Part shown: in pieces, positions 50,861-63,904 of the stretch
Layout of the letters: each line of letters starts with the position of its first letter
Numbering within the stretch: position 1 is the first letter of the stretch
Assembly: GCF_032854445.1 (NCBI RefSeq)
Contig: NC_088300.1
Span: forward strand, 54,224,984-54,288,983
Reading direction: 5' to 3'
Length of the DNA stretch: 64,000 nt
DNA from: Liolophura sinensis
Taxonomy: Eukaryota > Mollusca > Polyplacophora > Chitonida > Chitonidae
Position numbers and translations under genes: made by a program
Notes under the pieces: model-generated
Database searches by the model: none
The model's input: the letters and a program-made list of their open reading frames with translations, nothing else
Told to the model about the DNA's origin: nothing

Positions 50861-51120
50861 CCTGATTCTTGAACAATGTACCAACCATAATTTGAGCTCT
50901 TGGCTGTTCTAACTTTTTGTAGCACTTGCAAATTTATTTAAGTTACTTAATAAATACACGGCTTCCTGGTGTCTTCGATCTGGCATTTCTACATGGGAGG
51001 CAGCACTATATCGTGTCCGACCTGAAGTAAAAAACGTCGAGATAAGACCGAAATATGAAAAAAATATAACATTTTAGCCTTTCCTCTGCACAACTATGAT
51101 AGTCCGCATGTGCACGACTG

Positions 51121-51212
51121 GTTTTTTCCAATCATAGTGCAGCCGCCTTTGTAAAAGAGAAATATTCTTGAGAATGGCCTAAAACACCAATCAAATCAAG
51201 AAATCAATCAAA
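51121..51212 (+). mobile_element. SINE family A, decayed 3' end
   Basis: AAATATTCTTGAGAATGGCC then TAAAACACCAATCAAATCAA match the family core and tail. Confidence 0.8.
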
Positions 51213-51945
51213 TATACCATGAACGCATGTAACGAATTGGTTTCAAGCTAGGATGTCGCCAGTATACTAACCTAGTGCTCAGCACCGGCCAAACCTACCT
51301 CCGTGTGGTCAATTTCACCACTAACCGTAACTAGAAACAGGACTTAGAGTAAGTTCGAATTCAAAACATGACGAAGGTTGGTTTGACTTGTCGATTCAAA
51401 TGTTTAAACTGCAGGATGACTGTTAAAAGGTAGTTTAGCGATGCTGACCTTGACATTGCTAGGATGACGTAGGGAACCATTGCATATTCCAAATATAAGG
51501 ATAGATTCGAGTTGTTTGTCAGTAAAATTTAAAGCTAGTAAAATTGTCTGCGCAGAGGTAGGTTGGACCGATGCGGAGTGCTAGGTTAGTCATGTCTCAT
51601 CCTGATTAGAGCAATCATGTGGGTCAACTGAAACTATAGAAATGTACGCATTCTTCCAAGCAGGGGCGTTGCAATGGGTAATCATAAAAATAAGTAAAGA
51701 CAAACAGCATGGGGACTTGTGACCCTCTAGTTCTTTAATCTTCATCTTTATGGCAGATCCTGATAATACATTACACTGGATTTGTAACAAATTATAATTC
51801 ATGTACAGCATGCAATTTGAAGAGATATTGCTGGTTGTGATTGAGCTTTCGAGAGTGCCTTGGTTCAGATAGCTATTTCCTGAGAAATAAAGTTGCATGT
51901 CAGAATCCAGCACACCCTTACTTGGTTGTGGTCTTATGCCAATAG

Positions 51946-52020
51946 GTTTGCAGGTATCTAGCCTTGCCTAGTTTCCTCCACCATAATCCTGATATTTTCT
52001 CAACTGAAATATTCATGTCT
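51946..52020 (+). mobile_element. SINE family A, very decayed fragment
   Basis: TAGTTTCCTCCACCATAATC followed by ACTGAAATATTCATG recalls the family core. Confidence 0.5.
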
Positions 52021-52427
52021 CACACACTTTTGTATCATCTGAAGTATTTGTTGAATCCCTTGTCCTATGAGGGTGCATTCGTATTTTTAACACAGCTATA
52101 CAAACCATTCTAATATGCCACTGTAAAATAAAAATGAACGGACTGAACAGCCAGACAAAGATAACATCATTCCTTTCAAGAAATATATCCTTCTTGCTGG
52201 ATTAATGGACCAAATTTTTCAAAGGTATCATAGGTAACACAAATTAACTTAAATCTTTAGTTCATGAATCTATTCAGCAGGTATTTGGCATTCATAATAC
52301 AAGCAATGACCAGTGAACAGACAATGTACTCTTTAACCTTTAACTTTAACCTGAAAATGAACAGGTACTTTTTTAACATAAACCAGTGTCAAATTTTACT
52401 TAGGGTCATTTAACTCAGTTTGTAGTT

Positions 52428-54844
52428 TTAAACTTCACAAAGACCGAGCCAAGGTTTGTGAACATGCCTGGCTTCAACATATTCTACAAGAGTTTTTGGT
52501 AAGCTTTCAGAAAATGGAACCTGTTGTTTAACAATAGCTCGTGCTGCTAAAGATTTCAAAGAATAAAACCTGAGGACACATAAGGAGTAACAGGGCTTTC
52601 CAGCAATGATATCACAAGGTCTCACACCATCCTTGTTTGGAAGATCTACCTCTGCACCACTTTCCACCAACAAACGAACTATTTCTACCGAGGGTTCTTG
52701 ACATAACAAACTATTATGAAGTGGTGTGTTTCTCTTATTATCTATGCAGTTGAAGTTAAGTCCACATTTGATAAATAGTTTGGTTGTTTGTAAACACGGG
52801 AACAGATTGTGGTGTTGCCATACAAGGCTGTATTTGCAGCAAGGCCCTCCATGCACAGCAATTTTCCACAGCGTAGAATTCAGCTTCATAGCTACAGAGC
52901 TGGGCAGCTGGCATAGTTGGCAAAAGTTACGCACCTTTTCCTGATAAATGTCAATGGTAGCTGAATTTTTGACCTTGCACTGAAGTCTATATTTTAGCAC
53001 ACCTAGGAAGGCTTCAATAAGCTGCTCTGCTCGGTCTTTCTTGCACTTCCCTTGGCTCAGCTGGAGATGTGACCTCTTCAAGGCGTTTACAGTGGCTACG
53101 CCAGGATCTAGAAGGACTTTTTCAAGGAGCTTGAGGATATGGCTGAGAATTCCATGAAGAATGAGGTTGAGTTGGGTGTCAGGAGGATATAAGGACTTCG
53201 TCAGCAACAGATCCAGTAAATCCTCAACCGTCTGGCTGATGTTCTCACAGACAGAGTCCATGTCGACGCTGCTCACTTTGTCTGCCATGTCACTGCTGAA
53301 CATGAGAAGCTGACATGCCAACCATGCTTTCTGCTGACATAATGCTAAGCTCATTTGGGTTGTGAGGCAGGCCACTGTCTCCTTACCCCATCCAAACACA
53401 AGGTACAGGAAGAGTAGAACTTGGAACTGAACTTTTTGAGGATCCAAGGCCAGAGTATCCAGATCCGCCTCATTCTGCAGGTGACAGTGTATACCAGCAT
53501 TTCTTTGAGCTTCTGTCAGTTTAGTCGCTAGCATGTTGTGATACACACCAAATGTGCTATCCATCACAGCTGCCCACTTCCAGTACTTTATGGCAAGAGA
53601 TTGATTGTCCAATTTAATAGCACACTCTGATCCTAACAACCAGAACATTTGTATCTGCTCTTCTACAGAGCTATCCAGGTCTTCATGTTGAAGTAGTAAC
53701 TCAGCCACCGAGCAATTTGCTCCCATGCAGGCCTTGAATGCTGGACAATGACCATCTCGATCCCTATGATTGACATTTGCTCCATGCGCTATCAATGTAC
53801 GGATATTGTCTACATTGTCATGAGCCAGGCAAGAAATATGTAAGGCAGTTTGCCCATTTCCATTTCTCGATGTCAAATTGACATTTGCTCCAGATTCCAG
53901 CAACTGATCGATGATTTGGGTGTTTCCATCCTTGCAGGCTGACATTAAGGGTGTTCCAAAGTTTCCAGCATGGTTAACACTGGCTCCTGCCTTCAGCAGC
54001 ACAGATACACACTCGACATTCCCAATGGCACATGCAACGCACAGCGCTGGACCTACCGCAGAAAAAACAAAGAAGACTAGTTGCACACACAGCACACAAG
54101 GCTCATTTAATTATAATAATTGGTGTTCTACCACCTAGAATATTTCACTTCTATGACATTATTGGCAGTGGAAACCGCATAACTGGCTAACCTCAACACT
54201 TAAAAGCACAGTGTTTAGTGAGGGTCTGTTGGACTTTTTTGTAAAAGCCATCAGTCTACTCAGCCAGAAAACCCTCTTGCGAAATTAAATTACATGTATT
54301 TACAAAGAATTATAAGCAAACAAATGTTTTGCCTTGAAGAAGCATGGATATTCTATGCTTCATAAAACATTTTCATCAATATGACAAGAACCCTGAGATT
54401 TGTAATATAACGTTTTTAAACACACCCTCTCTATTTTTTGCTCATTCCATTACAATAGGATATATTTTTGGTCTTTCAAGCCCACGGCCGAACAAACGGG
54501 TGTCAGCTGTCGATGGTTCAACTTGATCTATACATACTTAATACTATGGCGATGACACACAGATTGAAATTCACCAGTAATTATTCTTACCTGTGTCAAC
54601 ATAAGGAACAGGGAAGAAGATATCCAAAGCACACTCTTGTTCCAGATCACAACCCAGCTGTATTAAATCATGCAAGATGGCTGGCTGCTCACACAGGATA
54701 GCTTCACACAGCAGAGTTCCTGTTGGGTAATCTCTCCCATTGGATAACACCTCATCCAGTTTCTCAACTGGCAAGCTTCTTGCTATCTCTTGAAGACTTT
54801 CACGGTTTCCTGAGCTACAGGCATCTCGCAAGCCCTGTTCAGCC
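52428..54844 (-). CDS. FEM-1-like ankyrin-repeat protein (5' end not found)
   Basis: FEM-1 proteins are ankyrin-repeat substrate receptors of cullin-2 ubiquitin ligases. Two exons are secure: 54591-54844 and 52428-54052, joined in phase (GGT glycine) and giving 626 residues. The first codes for an ankyrin-like start (RDACSSGNRESLQEIAR). The second holds about five ankyrin repeats (GNVECVSVLLKAGASVNHAG, GNTQIIDQLLESGANVN, GQTALHISC and following), a long helical middle (FWLLGSECAIKL and TPR-like stretches), a C-terminal ankyrin pair (NTPLHNSLL, VRLLVESGAEVDLPNKDG) and YSLKSLAARAI with LPKTLVEYVEARH, which matches the VHL/BC box and end of FEM1. The start codon lies in an upstream exon I could not identify; the first seen exon needs two bases from it. 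The sequence is divergent from FEM1A/B/C. An ankyrin-SOCS-box protein is the main alternative. Confidence 0.85.
54118..54205 (-). mobile_element. SINE family A, decayed 3' part
   Basis: AATTGGTGTTCTACCACCTA and GAATATTTCACTTCTATGAC match the family core. It lies in the FEM-1-like intron. Confidence 0.65.
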
Positions 54845-55227
54845 CTAGTTCAAGAGGAAAAATTAGATCTTTCATACACTGCAGATACTGGCATGCTGAA
54901 ACCCACCAAAAACTGATCTCTAAACAGTAACCTACTTCAGTTGCCATATGCTTTCCTCCTATCTACCTAAAAGCTTGCGCTGTCATACGGTTTACTGATC
55001 AAGTTTGTATGAAGTGTACTTTGAAATGTTGAATTTCCATCCAAAACTAACAGCTCACCAATGGCCAATGATGTCACATGACAAATAATTGTTTACCCTG
55101 GAAATGAATACCATATGTTATAATAATAGCTTGATAAATTTTGCCTTTTCATACAATTTTCATACGAACTTTGCAAACCTGTTAGCATTCAGATATGACA
55201 CAATATACTGCAATGTGTAATTCATTA

Positions 55228-55447
55228 ATGAGAGAATAATTCACTTATGTGACAACACCCAACATTATGGTAGAAGGAAACTGGGCAGAGCCCTGGAAAA
55301 CCCTTCTGCAGTCTGTTGGCAGACCTTTCTGCACATAACCTGAGAGGAAGCCAGCATGAGCTGAACTCACTGTGACCACATTGGTGAGAGGCTCCCGAGA
55401 CATTGTGCTGTCCTAGCACACTAACCATTCGGCCACAGAGTCTCTCA
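55228..55447 (-). mobile_element. SINE family A, nearly full but old copy
   Basis: AATTCACTTATGTGACAACA, CATTATGGTAGAAGGAAACT, GAGAGGAAGCCAGCATGAGC and CATTGGTGAGAGGCTCC are in family order, ending in a head with CACTAACCATTCGGCCACAG. The 3' tail is lost. Confidence 0.85.
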
Positions 55448-56670
55448 ATATACTGCATTGATGTACTTATTGACATAACAACTATAAGCCATAATAAAAG
55501 CCAGAATGGAACTGAAGGACCCATATTGGGGGAAAAACAAGCATTTGACCATTTCAATTCCCAAAGCGGGTACTGAATGCTATGACATTGCAAGGACATC
55601 AGGTTTGACAATATTTAGTTTGGCCAAGAATGGCCCTAAACTAGTACAATGAATCATAGAAACATTTTTTTTTTTTTGAAGACACTTTAGTTTTACCAAC
55701 TAAATGATCTTGTAAATCTTTTTAACACCAATGTACCAGTAACAGATCGAGTTCTTAGTTGCAGAGTGGCATAACTCTTTAAATTGAGCAAACATAGCCT
55801 TGTTTGGGAAAACAGTCAATTAAAGTCAATCTGTACCTCACGAAGATGCATTGCACGATGAGAATCATCCTATTCCCCAACTGAGTTCTGATCCTTCAAG
55901 CTCCTTAATCATACGGTAAACTCTGTGGTCTATTCTAAAAATTCAATTTAGTTCTCTTTAAATACGCCTACTCACTGAATGATTGTCAGAAATATAAAAT
56001 ATGGAGGCAGTACATTTAACATTATTGAATTAAGTCAACCATAGCTATTTGATTGTAAATCTACTTAAGTATTGGAACAGAGCTGACTAAAATCTTGGTG
56101 GAGTTTGTTAATTCTGGATATCACTCTCTACGGGAAGTGATGTAACCTCGACACCAGATATGTCACCTACAACTGAGTATCAATGTCTTGAGTGCAATAC
56201 CTCCCGAGGCTTCTAACCTGAGCATTTCAAATGACCCAACGAGGCCATCCGTGATCCGCCAGCCACGGTGTGCCAATATTCGATTATCCATTCAGGAAAT
56301 CCAAACGCATATAACGACTGAAAATACCAGCATATGCAACAATATACAACAACTATGGATCGACGGTTTTAAACAATTTTCCATTCGTGCCAGGAGAGCG
56401 GTATTTCGAAGGGAGACAAATCTTAACGTACCATTTCTGGCCTGGACAAATTTTATCTGCATCAGCAATGTTATGAGATTCTGGACCATGATTAGTACTT
56501 TAAAAATCTCATCGGTGCCCTCATTATCAATGAACGGTAAAAAAAAATTAACAGCTTGAATTACTTCAGCCTACTTCAAAAAAAATTTTGCAATTCTGAT
56601 TCCAAATGCTGCCAGGATCCATTTCAGTCATACTGTACGGTTACATTGTCTGCAAGCATAGGGACAGAAG

Positions 56671-56846
56671 ATTGATTTCATGCATTCAACGACATACTCA
56701 AGAATTTGTCACTTATGCAACTGCGATCAGTTTCGTGGCTTCCCATGCGTGTCTAATTGCCAGACGATTGATTCCATACACTGAACACCATACTCAAGAA
56801 TATGTCATTTATGCAATGGCAATTAGTTTCATGGGTTCCCATGAGT
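56671..56846. repeat. Tandem duplication, 97-bp period
   Basis: ATTGATTTCATGCATTCAAC and ATTGATTCCATACACTGAAC start two units. Each continues with CATACTCAAGAAT(T/A)TGTCA, TTATGCAA and GGCTTCCCATG-type words. The CTCAAGAATATTTCACTTAT resemblance suggests duplicated SINE family A core. Confidence 0.8.
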
Positions 56847-56855
56847 GACTCATGG

Positions 56856-57110
56856 ACTGCTTCAGTGGCTTAGTGGTTAGAGCGTCTGCTTCCAAGTCAG
56901 GACACCTTGGATTGAACCCCTGATGGGTCATACCAAAGGCTGTGAAAAAGGTACATGTTTCTGCCTTGCTTGACGCTCAGCAGTGGGAGGTTAGAGCAAG
57001 GGAACAGGACTGGTTGGCTCCGTGTCAGTCTAATGTGACTTCGTGGGGTCTCATGTCTGGTGTTGCCGACTGCTTATTGCCACAAGGCCTCACACTGACC
57101 AGCAGTAGAA
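56856..57110 (+). mobile_element. SINE family C copy
   Basis: The tRNA-like head contains CAGTGGCTTAGTGGTTAGAG (A box), CTGCTTCCAAGTCAGG and TTGGATTGAACCCC (B box). GGTCATACCAAAGGCTGTGA and a body with GACTGGTTGGCTCCGTGTCA follow. The head and junction match the minus-strand copy at 38828-38939. The 3' end is not well defined. Confidence 0.8.
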
Positions 57111-58084
57111 TCTAGAAATTCTCTGTCCAATGCTGGCACTGAACTATGAGGAAAGGTCAAGGTTTGACAACATTTAACAGATTGACCACTTGGGCATTGA
57201 TTTTTGAACATAGCATTATTGGTAAAAACACCCGATATGTTTGCCAGCAAAGGTCATTACCAACAACTCTGAAAAGGCAATATTCCTATACGTTCCCAAT
57301 GTCAAGAAATGAACAGCAAAATAGTAGGAAAGAATTTTTCACTGATGACACGATAGGTATCGTTTTAATGAATGGTGGAAATCAGTGAGCTTGGAGTAAA
57401 CCATTAACTTCTTGCAAATTACTGGCTTTCCAACATCCAGTAGATGTAAATTTTCCGTAGATGTCCGGAGCAGCCTGCATCGGTATTCAAACGCTGAATT
57501 TTACACAAAACTATTAGCAACATGCAGAGATTTTCATAACAAAGTGAAGTCATTTCAAGAGTGGATGAATTTTCCTTTATTTCCATAAACTGTTATTTCA
57601 CATCATCCCAGTTTAAATTCTCTCCAAAGATTCTCAAGTCATTTTAGAAGCAACGCTTTTAATCTTGATCTGACTAGATACTCCTCTAGGATACATTCAC
57701 ATATACAGATATACACCGACACCCAGAATCTGTGTCTGTATTGTGTGGTACTGCGCTTTCAACTTATAAGTAAACTGATATTCCACCTCACTCTTTACTG
57801 AAATCTTTTAGGCTCTCGTTTTTTTTTCTTTTGTTCAAAACTTTCAGAAAGTTACAGATTTCTAGTATCCTTTTCCTTCAGTTCCAGCTTAGGGTTTGCC
57901 CATGGGAAAAAGTGTACATTTATAGGCCTACATACAGCTAGGTATCTCCATATTGAAACAAAACATTTCTTGCAACAAAAATGAAAAAGTTGGGGAACCT
58001 AACATTGGGGAATTTTAACCACTTTGTAATCGAACATCTGCCAGTTAGTTAACTACTACCCTAATTCTTCAACCTTTTCACCAA

Positions 58085-58202
58085 CCTGTACAACAGATGT
58101 TTTTAAGACATTGTAGGAAAACTACTGGGTGTAGAGAACTCACCTGCCTGTACAACAAATGTTTTTAAGACATTCTAGGAAAACTACTGTGTGTAGAGAA
58201 CC
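58085..58202. repeat. Tandem duplication, 2 x 62 bp
   Basis: CCTGTACAACAGATGTTTTT at 58085 and CCTGTACAACAAATGTTTTT at 58147, both continuing through GGAAAACTACTG(G/T)GTGTAGAGAAC. Confidence 0.93.
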
Positions 58203-60050
58203 AATTGGCACAATTTTAGGAAGATTGCCCATTCAGTGACACAAATAAATCATTTTAGCCTCATTTTCACAATAATTGTATGCATACTCACCGGAAAAAA
58301 CTGCTTTATAGGTTGAAAAGATTTCAGATTTACAGTAGTTCTTTCCCCGCCCACTAGTTGATGCACATTTGTTCATGGACCCAAACTCAAAATTGGACAG
58401 TATTTGTTTTTGATAACTTTAAATTTTCTCTAATACACATATTTTTAATATTTTCTCATCTGTCAATGACAAATGCATGTAGACCCTCCATGTAACAGCT
58501 AAAACAATTACACTGTTACTGCTAGCATATATATATAATTTTTAACATAAAGCAGTTAAACATGAGATTTATGTCTTTTCAACGAAAATACGAATGGGCA
58601 CATAAACCTAAATAACTTATACAAAAATTGGTTTCTTTTTTTTCCCCCACTCAACAGATCAGGGAAGACTACTTTTCATGACCCTTCATCTGGTAATTAA
58701 CCTTAGTGTGAAGTCAAACAGAAGCATTCTTCAAGATATCTTGCTTTGTAAAGTGAACAAAATAACACTAAAATCAAACACATGTAGCACACAAACACAT
58801 GAAAGGAACAGGCTTCCATTAAAAAAAATTCACCTCAGAGAAAAACACACCAAACTATAAAAACAGTGGTTAAACTGTGACAATACAGTTTGTAATGCAC
58901 GATGTACTAACCTGGAAAAGCTGCTACTCTCAATAAGAGAACATCATGTCTACTTTACATTAGACACTATTAAACGGTTGACTACTGAGAACCTGTGGTT
59001 TGTAGTGACTACCACACTAAGGAAGACAAGGTTGCTAAGCCAGGCAATTCAGGTTTTTCAAATCTGACAATACATATACTATACTACAAACAATGCATAG
59101 TGATCTTTCTTTTTTAAATCAGTCACCACTTATATGCTATTGACAAAATACGCAACATAGCAAATATTCAGTGAAACAATCATATACAGGATTTCAGAGC
59201 CTGCCTATGCTTATTAATGTTTACTTTTTTTTCTCTTTAATCTTTTTTCTTTGTTTATTTTTATTTTAACACGGTACAAACCATTTTTTCACGATGGCAA
59301 ACAGGAATAAGATGCTGGAGGAAACCATGCCATGTCTGGAAGGACAATCATAAACAACAAACATGTCTTCACAGGCAATCCACCATTCATTAACACAAAG
59401 ACTCTGCTTGTGAACATTTTCTAACACCATATTATGCAATAATGTGACATACAACAATTTATTGTTGTAAAAAACTGGTTTACAAAGACATTTACATCAG
59501 TTGTGTTTAATAGAACTCTATAGAATAAAAACAACTCAGCCCACTCTAGTGCATTGCACTAAGTGGCATTTGACAAACCCTCACAAACATCTACAAGAGC
59601 CAAACCATTACAGAATGACCTGGTAAATGTTTTAAAGTTCAATCCCTTGAATATGAAGGACCATAAACTGTACAACTGCAAATAAATTATGATGGGGGTG
59701 GGCTGATGATAATGTGGATGAAGATGATACACTTAACAATATAACGACAGCAGCAGTCGCCCAAACCAGGTTTACTGCTGGATAACAACGCCACCAAATC
59801 CATGAGCTAGGTAGAGCACTACCCAAGTACAATTCAAGCCTCACGCTTCAATCTTGCACACAACTTTTTCATAACCTGTTCATCATTTATCAACTTGCAT
59901 TCTTTACCTCACATCCTTGTACACAGTTGGAACTAACCCCCACGTTATATATTAACATCCCTTGTGCATAGTTCATAATCTGACTGCAATTTCCAGGATT
60001 ATGAGCAACATGCGTGACACTGTGGGAGCTATAGTCTACTGGACATATTC

Positions 60051-60072
60051 AGACACACACACACACACACAA
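60051..60072. repeat. (AC)n microsatellite
   Basis: About ten AC dinucleotides. Confidence 0.93.
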
Positions 60073-60497
60073 AACTGGACTCTCACAACATTATCATAGG
60101 ATTACCTATATCTAAATAAATCCACAATTCTACTAATATCACATACCTACAAAGCACTCAGTGAACAGCATACATATTACAGTACCAGAGGACAATTGTT
60201 CAGTGTGATGTTGCAAATTCTACACACAGACCAAAATGTATCTACAGTGGATATGTACTGTAAAACCTCTGCTCTTTTGATTTATTGTACATAAATTCTG
60301 TAAAACTTTTCTAAGTTATTAATTCCCTGTTATTTATTATTATAATATCATTGAAGTGAAGTCTTCACAGGACTAAATTCCCTGAAGCTTTGACAAGCAA
60401 CTACTTTTCTTCGACGTGACGACTTTCTTCAAAAATTTAAGGGTATTAAGCATATAAACTTGTAAGCAAGAGACGAATAAATTTAACACAACAGATT

Positions 60498-60690
60498 TAG
60501 TGCTTTACTCTTGAATATTTTACTTTGGCGACTGGGGTCAGGTTTATAGGTTAAGGAAACCCCTCAGAGGCTCGAGAAAACCCCCAAACTTCACCAGCTA
60601 TACATGTAACTATTAAACCTCCTTACATAAACCCTAGACCGCAAGCAGCAAAACTAGCTCTGGTCAGGCATGTGACCTCTTTGGTCAATA
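60498..60690 (-). mobile_element. SINE family A, decayed copy
   Basis: TTTAGTGCTTTACTCTTGAA, TATTTTACTTTGGCGACTGG, AACCCCTCAGAGGCTCGAGA and AAACCCCC match the family core and body at low identity. Confidence 0.6.
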
Positions 60691-61047
60691 GAAAATCATT
60701 TCTAGTAGAATTAACAAGATGGCACAACCGTTTAGTACATTTCTACAGAAGAGAAAACAGTTTTAGCCTTTACGCTTCTCAAAGGCTCCTATTAACCATT
60801 AACCTTAACCTATCCAAATCACATTCCTCCAGAGAAGCTTGGTGATACGTTATTAACCACAAAGACATTAGTGAAATAAACATCCAGCAAGTAGTTGGTG
60901 TCAAGGTTGTCTTCCACTCAGGTCCCTATGTTAAAAAATAGAACGTCCACTGACAGACCAGTATGCTTGCGACAGCTAAAATGTGACGTATCTTTACAAC
61001 ACCTTGTCAATTTCAAGCATATCAGGAGATGAACAATGATCTGTCAG

Positions 61048-62059
61048 ACTACACTTTCCAAAAACTACTTACATCTACAGTGCAACACTTACATACTAAT
61101 TTACATACATACATACAAATCCCAGCACATGTCTACAACACACAAGTTGCATACTGGTCAGATTTGCTATGCTTTTTAATGCACATGTAATACTAATCAC
61201 TTCAAACACAGACATACAAGAGCACGACGCAAGAAAAAGAAAAAAAAAAAAAAAAATACAGGTAACCCGACACACAGGACCAGGCAAATATATTAGTGAA
61301 TAGCAGCTCAATTGCTCATTTTATGCATTTGATATTTCAACATTGTTTGCTCTCGGCCAAAACTGTGGGCTTTGGATTCTGATGAATTGCATAGTATTGT
61401 TGGATTCCTAGATCTGAACACTATCTACGCAAACCACGCAAACAACACTAAAAACTTTTGGGAACGGTTTAGTTGTGCTGCTGAATTCTAGTGGGGAAAA
61501 AAAAAAAAAACCTTAAAGTTGGATGTCTTGTTACATTTATAACTATTTTTAGACTCAAGTTATCAGAATCTTCAGCAAGCTGAAATCTGCCACTTCGCTG
61601 CGGTCATAAAACATACAATTAAACAGTAGCAAAGTCACAGTTTCAACTGCACCTGTTACAGTGTATCATACTGGAAGAAAACTTTAATTATTGTTTCTTG
61701 TCTTTGGTATCTACACATAAACTAGGAGTACAACATGTAGTGTTGTGGGAAAAAAAAAGGGTGATATGCTTTACTGTAAGTTTAGCAAACCAGCTTTGGA
61801 AAACTGATCATGACAGTGTTATCACTGTATACAAATGCAACTTCCTCAATACAGATAACAAGTAACTCTCTACTACTACAACAAAACATTATTACTTGTA
61901 ATATTAGTCTTGTGGGACTCCACAATCTCTGCCCAGACCCAATACAGTTTCAATATCTAGGCTAGATATTGGTAGTCTCAACATCAGAGATCTTGTTTAG
62001 AGCCCAATAGCTCTACACTGAAGTTTACTACACTTTCCAAAAACTAGTTACATCTACAC
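61048..62059. repeat. Dispersed 33-bp direct repeat
   Basis: ACTACACTTTCCAAAAACTA then (C/G)TTACATCTACA at 61048-61080 and 62027-62059, with two mismatches. Confidence 0.85.
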
Positions 62060-63904
62060 TGGTAAATTTTACCAGGTGTTATGAAATATCCATTTTTTCT
62101 CACACATCACACCTAAATATATGCTAAATGACCTGTAACATGTGCTGACATCAAACAACAGCAAACTAATTAAAACGACATTGTATGTAAGTCACTATAC
62201 CAAAGATGATTTTCCCTACACTAAACATACTTATACTACTTCGATCAGAGACACACTGCTCTGGTTGAGACTGCAGTGAGTCTAATGGTGGATTCATCAT
62301 CTATCAAACAAAATTATGTTGAAAGACATGAATGAATTGGTCAATAGTAATAGTCCTCTCTTCTCACAGATAAAATATGTCAGACCACTACAAGCCACCA
62401 GGTACGTCAGAATGTCAATTGACAGAGCAGGGTGTAAAAGAATGTTCAACTAATGTTTACAGAATAGTGGCTTACAAACAATATTATTTTAATTACATTG
62501 CAACCAACAGTTAGTATGTTTAACAATTGCTCACCAAGTGTAGGCCTTTCCCCATATAAATATTGGGGATTTACATACCAACGACCTTAACAATATTGGA
62601 CAGTAGAACACAAATGACTAACATCTTTAGTTAAACAATTCAAACATTTACATCTACATTACAAGTACATGAACTCTTGTCCTTTGAATCTTCCAGAACA
62701 TATGCAATTCTAGGACTTATTGCTTTTCAGTACATGCTCAAACAAATGGTACATGTACTTCCTCCTCAGCCAATTATATCTGTGAAAACAATGCCATGCA
62801 AAGGTCTTACAACATTCACTTCTGTCTTCAAATTGAAAGGTTTCCGCATATGAAATAAGCTTTATTAACTGTCGTCCAAGCCATCCTCTTAAGCCTCTCG
62901 ACACTGTAAGGCTAATCACCAATACAAGCTGGGTTTGAACCTGAACCTTCTGAATAGTCTGCTAGTTCGACCCAATAGACAGATCTAAAGTAAAACCTTA
63001 CAAAGTTTAAGAAATCCTGCGATGAATACAAGCACAAGTATGAAAGGTTATTTAAGTTGGCAAAGCTTGTAAATATTATGTTGACATGGTTGACAACAGA
63101 TAATTAAACCAGCACATCAGTAATATTCCTGGATGTTGCTCAACACTGGCATTAACCAGAGACAAGCTTGTACTAAATAAGATGGCAACATCGAGAGATA
63201 CTGACAGACATACTCTGTGCAAAGAGAATATGCTACACTGGTCATATCGTTGCCATGGAATCCCCAAAATGGACAACTGCACTTTCACATGAATATATAT
63301 CTACAAGACCAGATTATAACTGCTCACTCTGTCTTTCTAGTTTCACACCAATGTCGGGTGTAACAGAACGCAAATGTCCATCTGGTTTTTGTCATGACGA
63401 CATATTACATTGGGAGGCAGCAGGTTTCAATACATCACCTCATCTATATGCATACAACAAATATTAAAACTATCCCTTCAAAACACCTAAGTTATATTCT
63501 GTACAAAAACATAAGCCTATATTTGCTGTCAGGCAAAGATAAACAGCCATCAGGTGGCCAAAACACCCTGGACAGCAAAATACAAAATGATGACGGCACA
63601 CATACATGCACTAATGTAAGTTACACTGTGCTTGTAATACAGAACAATCTTTATCAAAGTATTCATGTACATGTACTATACCAACTTAAATTCATACCTC
63701 AAAGCAGTCAATGTGAGCCCAGCTATAATTGGTTGAGGAGCCTGGACAAAATGACCGCATGTCCGCACTAATCTACCTTATAATACAACATGTTTAAATC
63801 ATAATAAATCACAGAACACTTTTACCATGGACATACTGCACTCCTATGGTATAATATTAATACAACTCCTGCAACGTATAACCAGTAACAATGTCTTGCT
63901 CCAA

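Larger units (their letters stand above)
54845..63904. other. Non-coding stretch: FEM-1-like 5' region and intergenic DNA
   Basis: No convincing coding exon is seen in 9 kb apart from those listed. It contains SINE copies, a 97-bp and a 62-bp duplication and an (AC)n. The right part may be a long 3' UTR of the gene whose last exon is at 63905-64000. Confidence 0.45.

Noticed and set aside
58911-58990. Possible first coding exon of the FEM-1-like gene (donor CAG|GTTAGT on minus)
   Set aside because: The ATG there is followed within a few codons by TGA, so at most it is a 5' UTR exon. No evidence links it to the gene.
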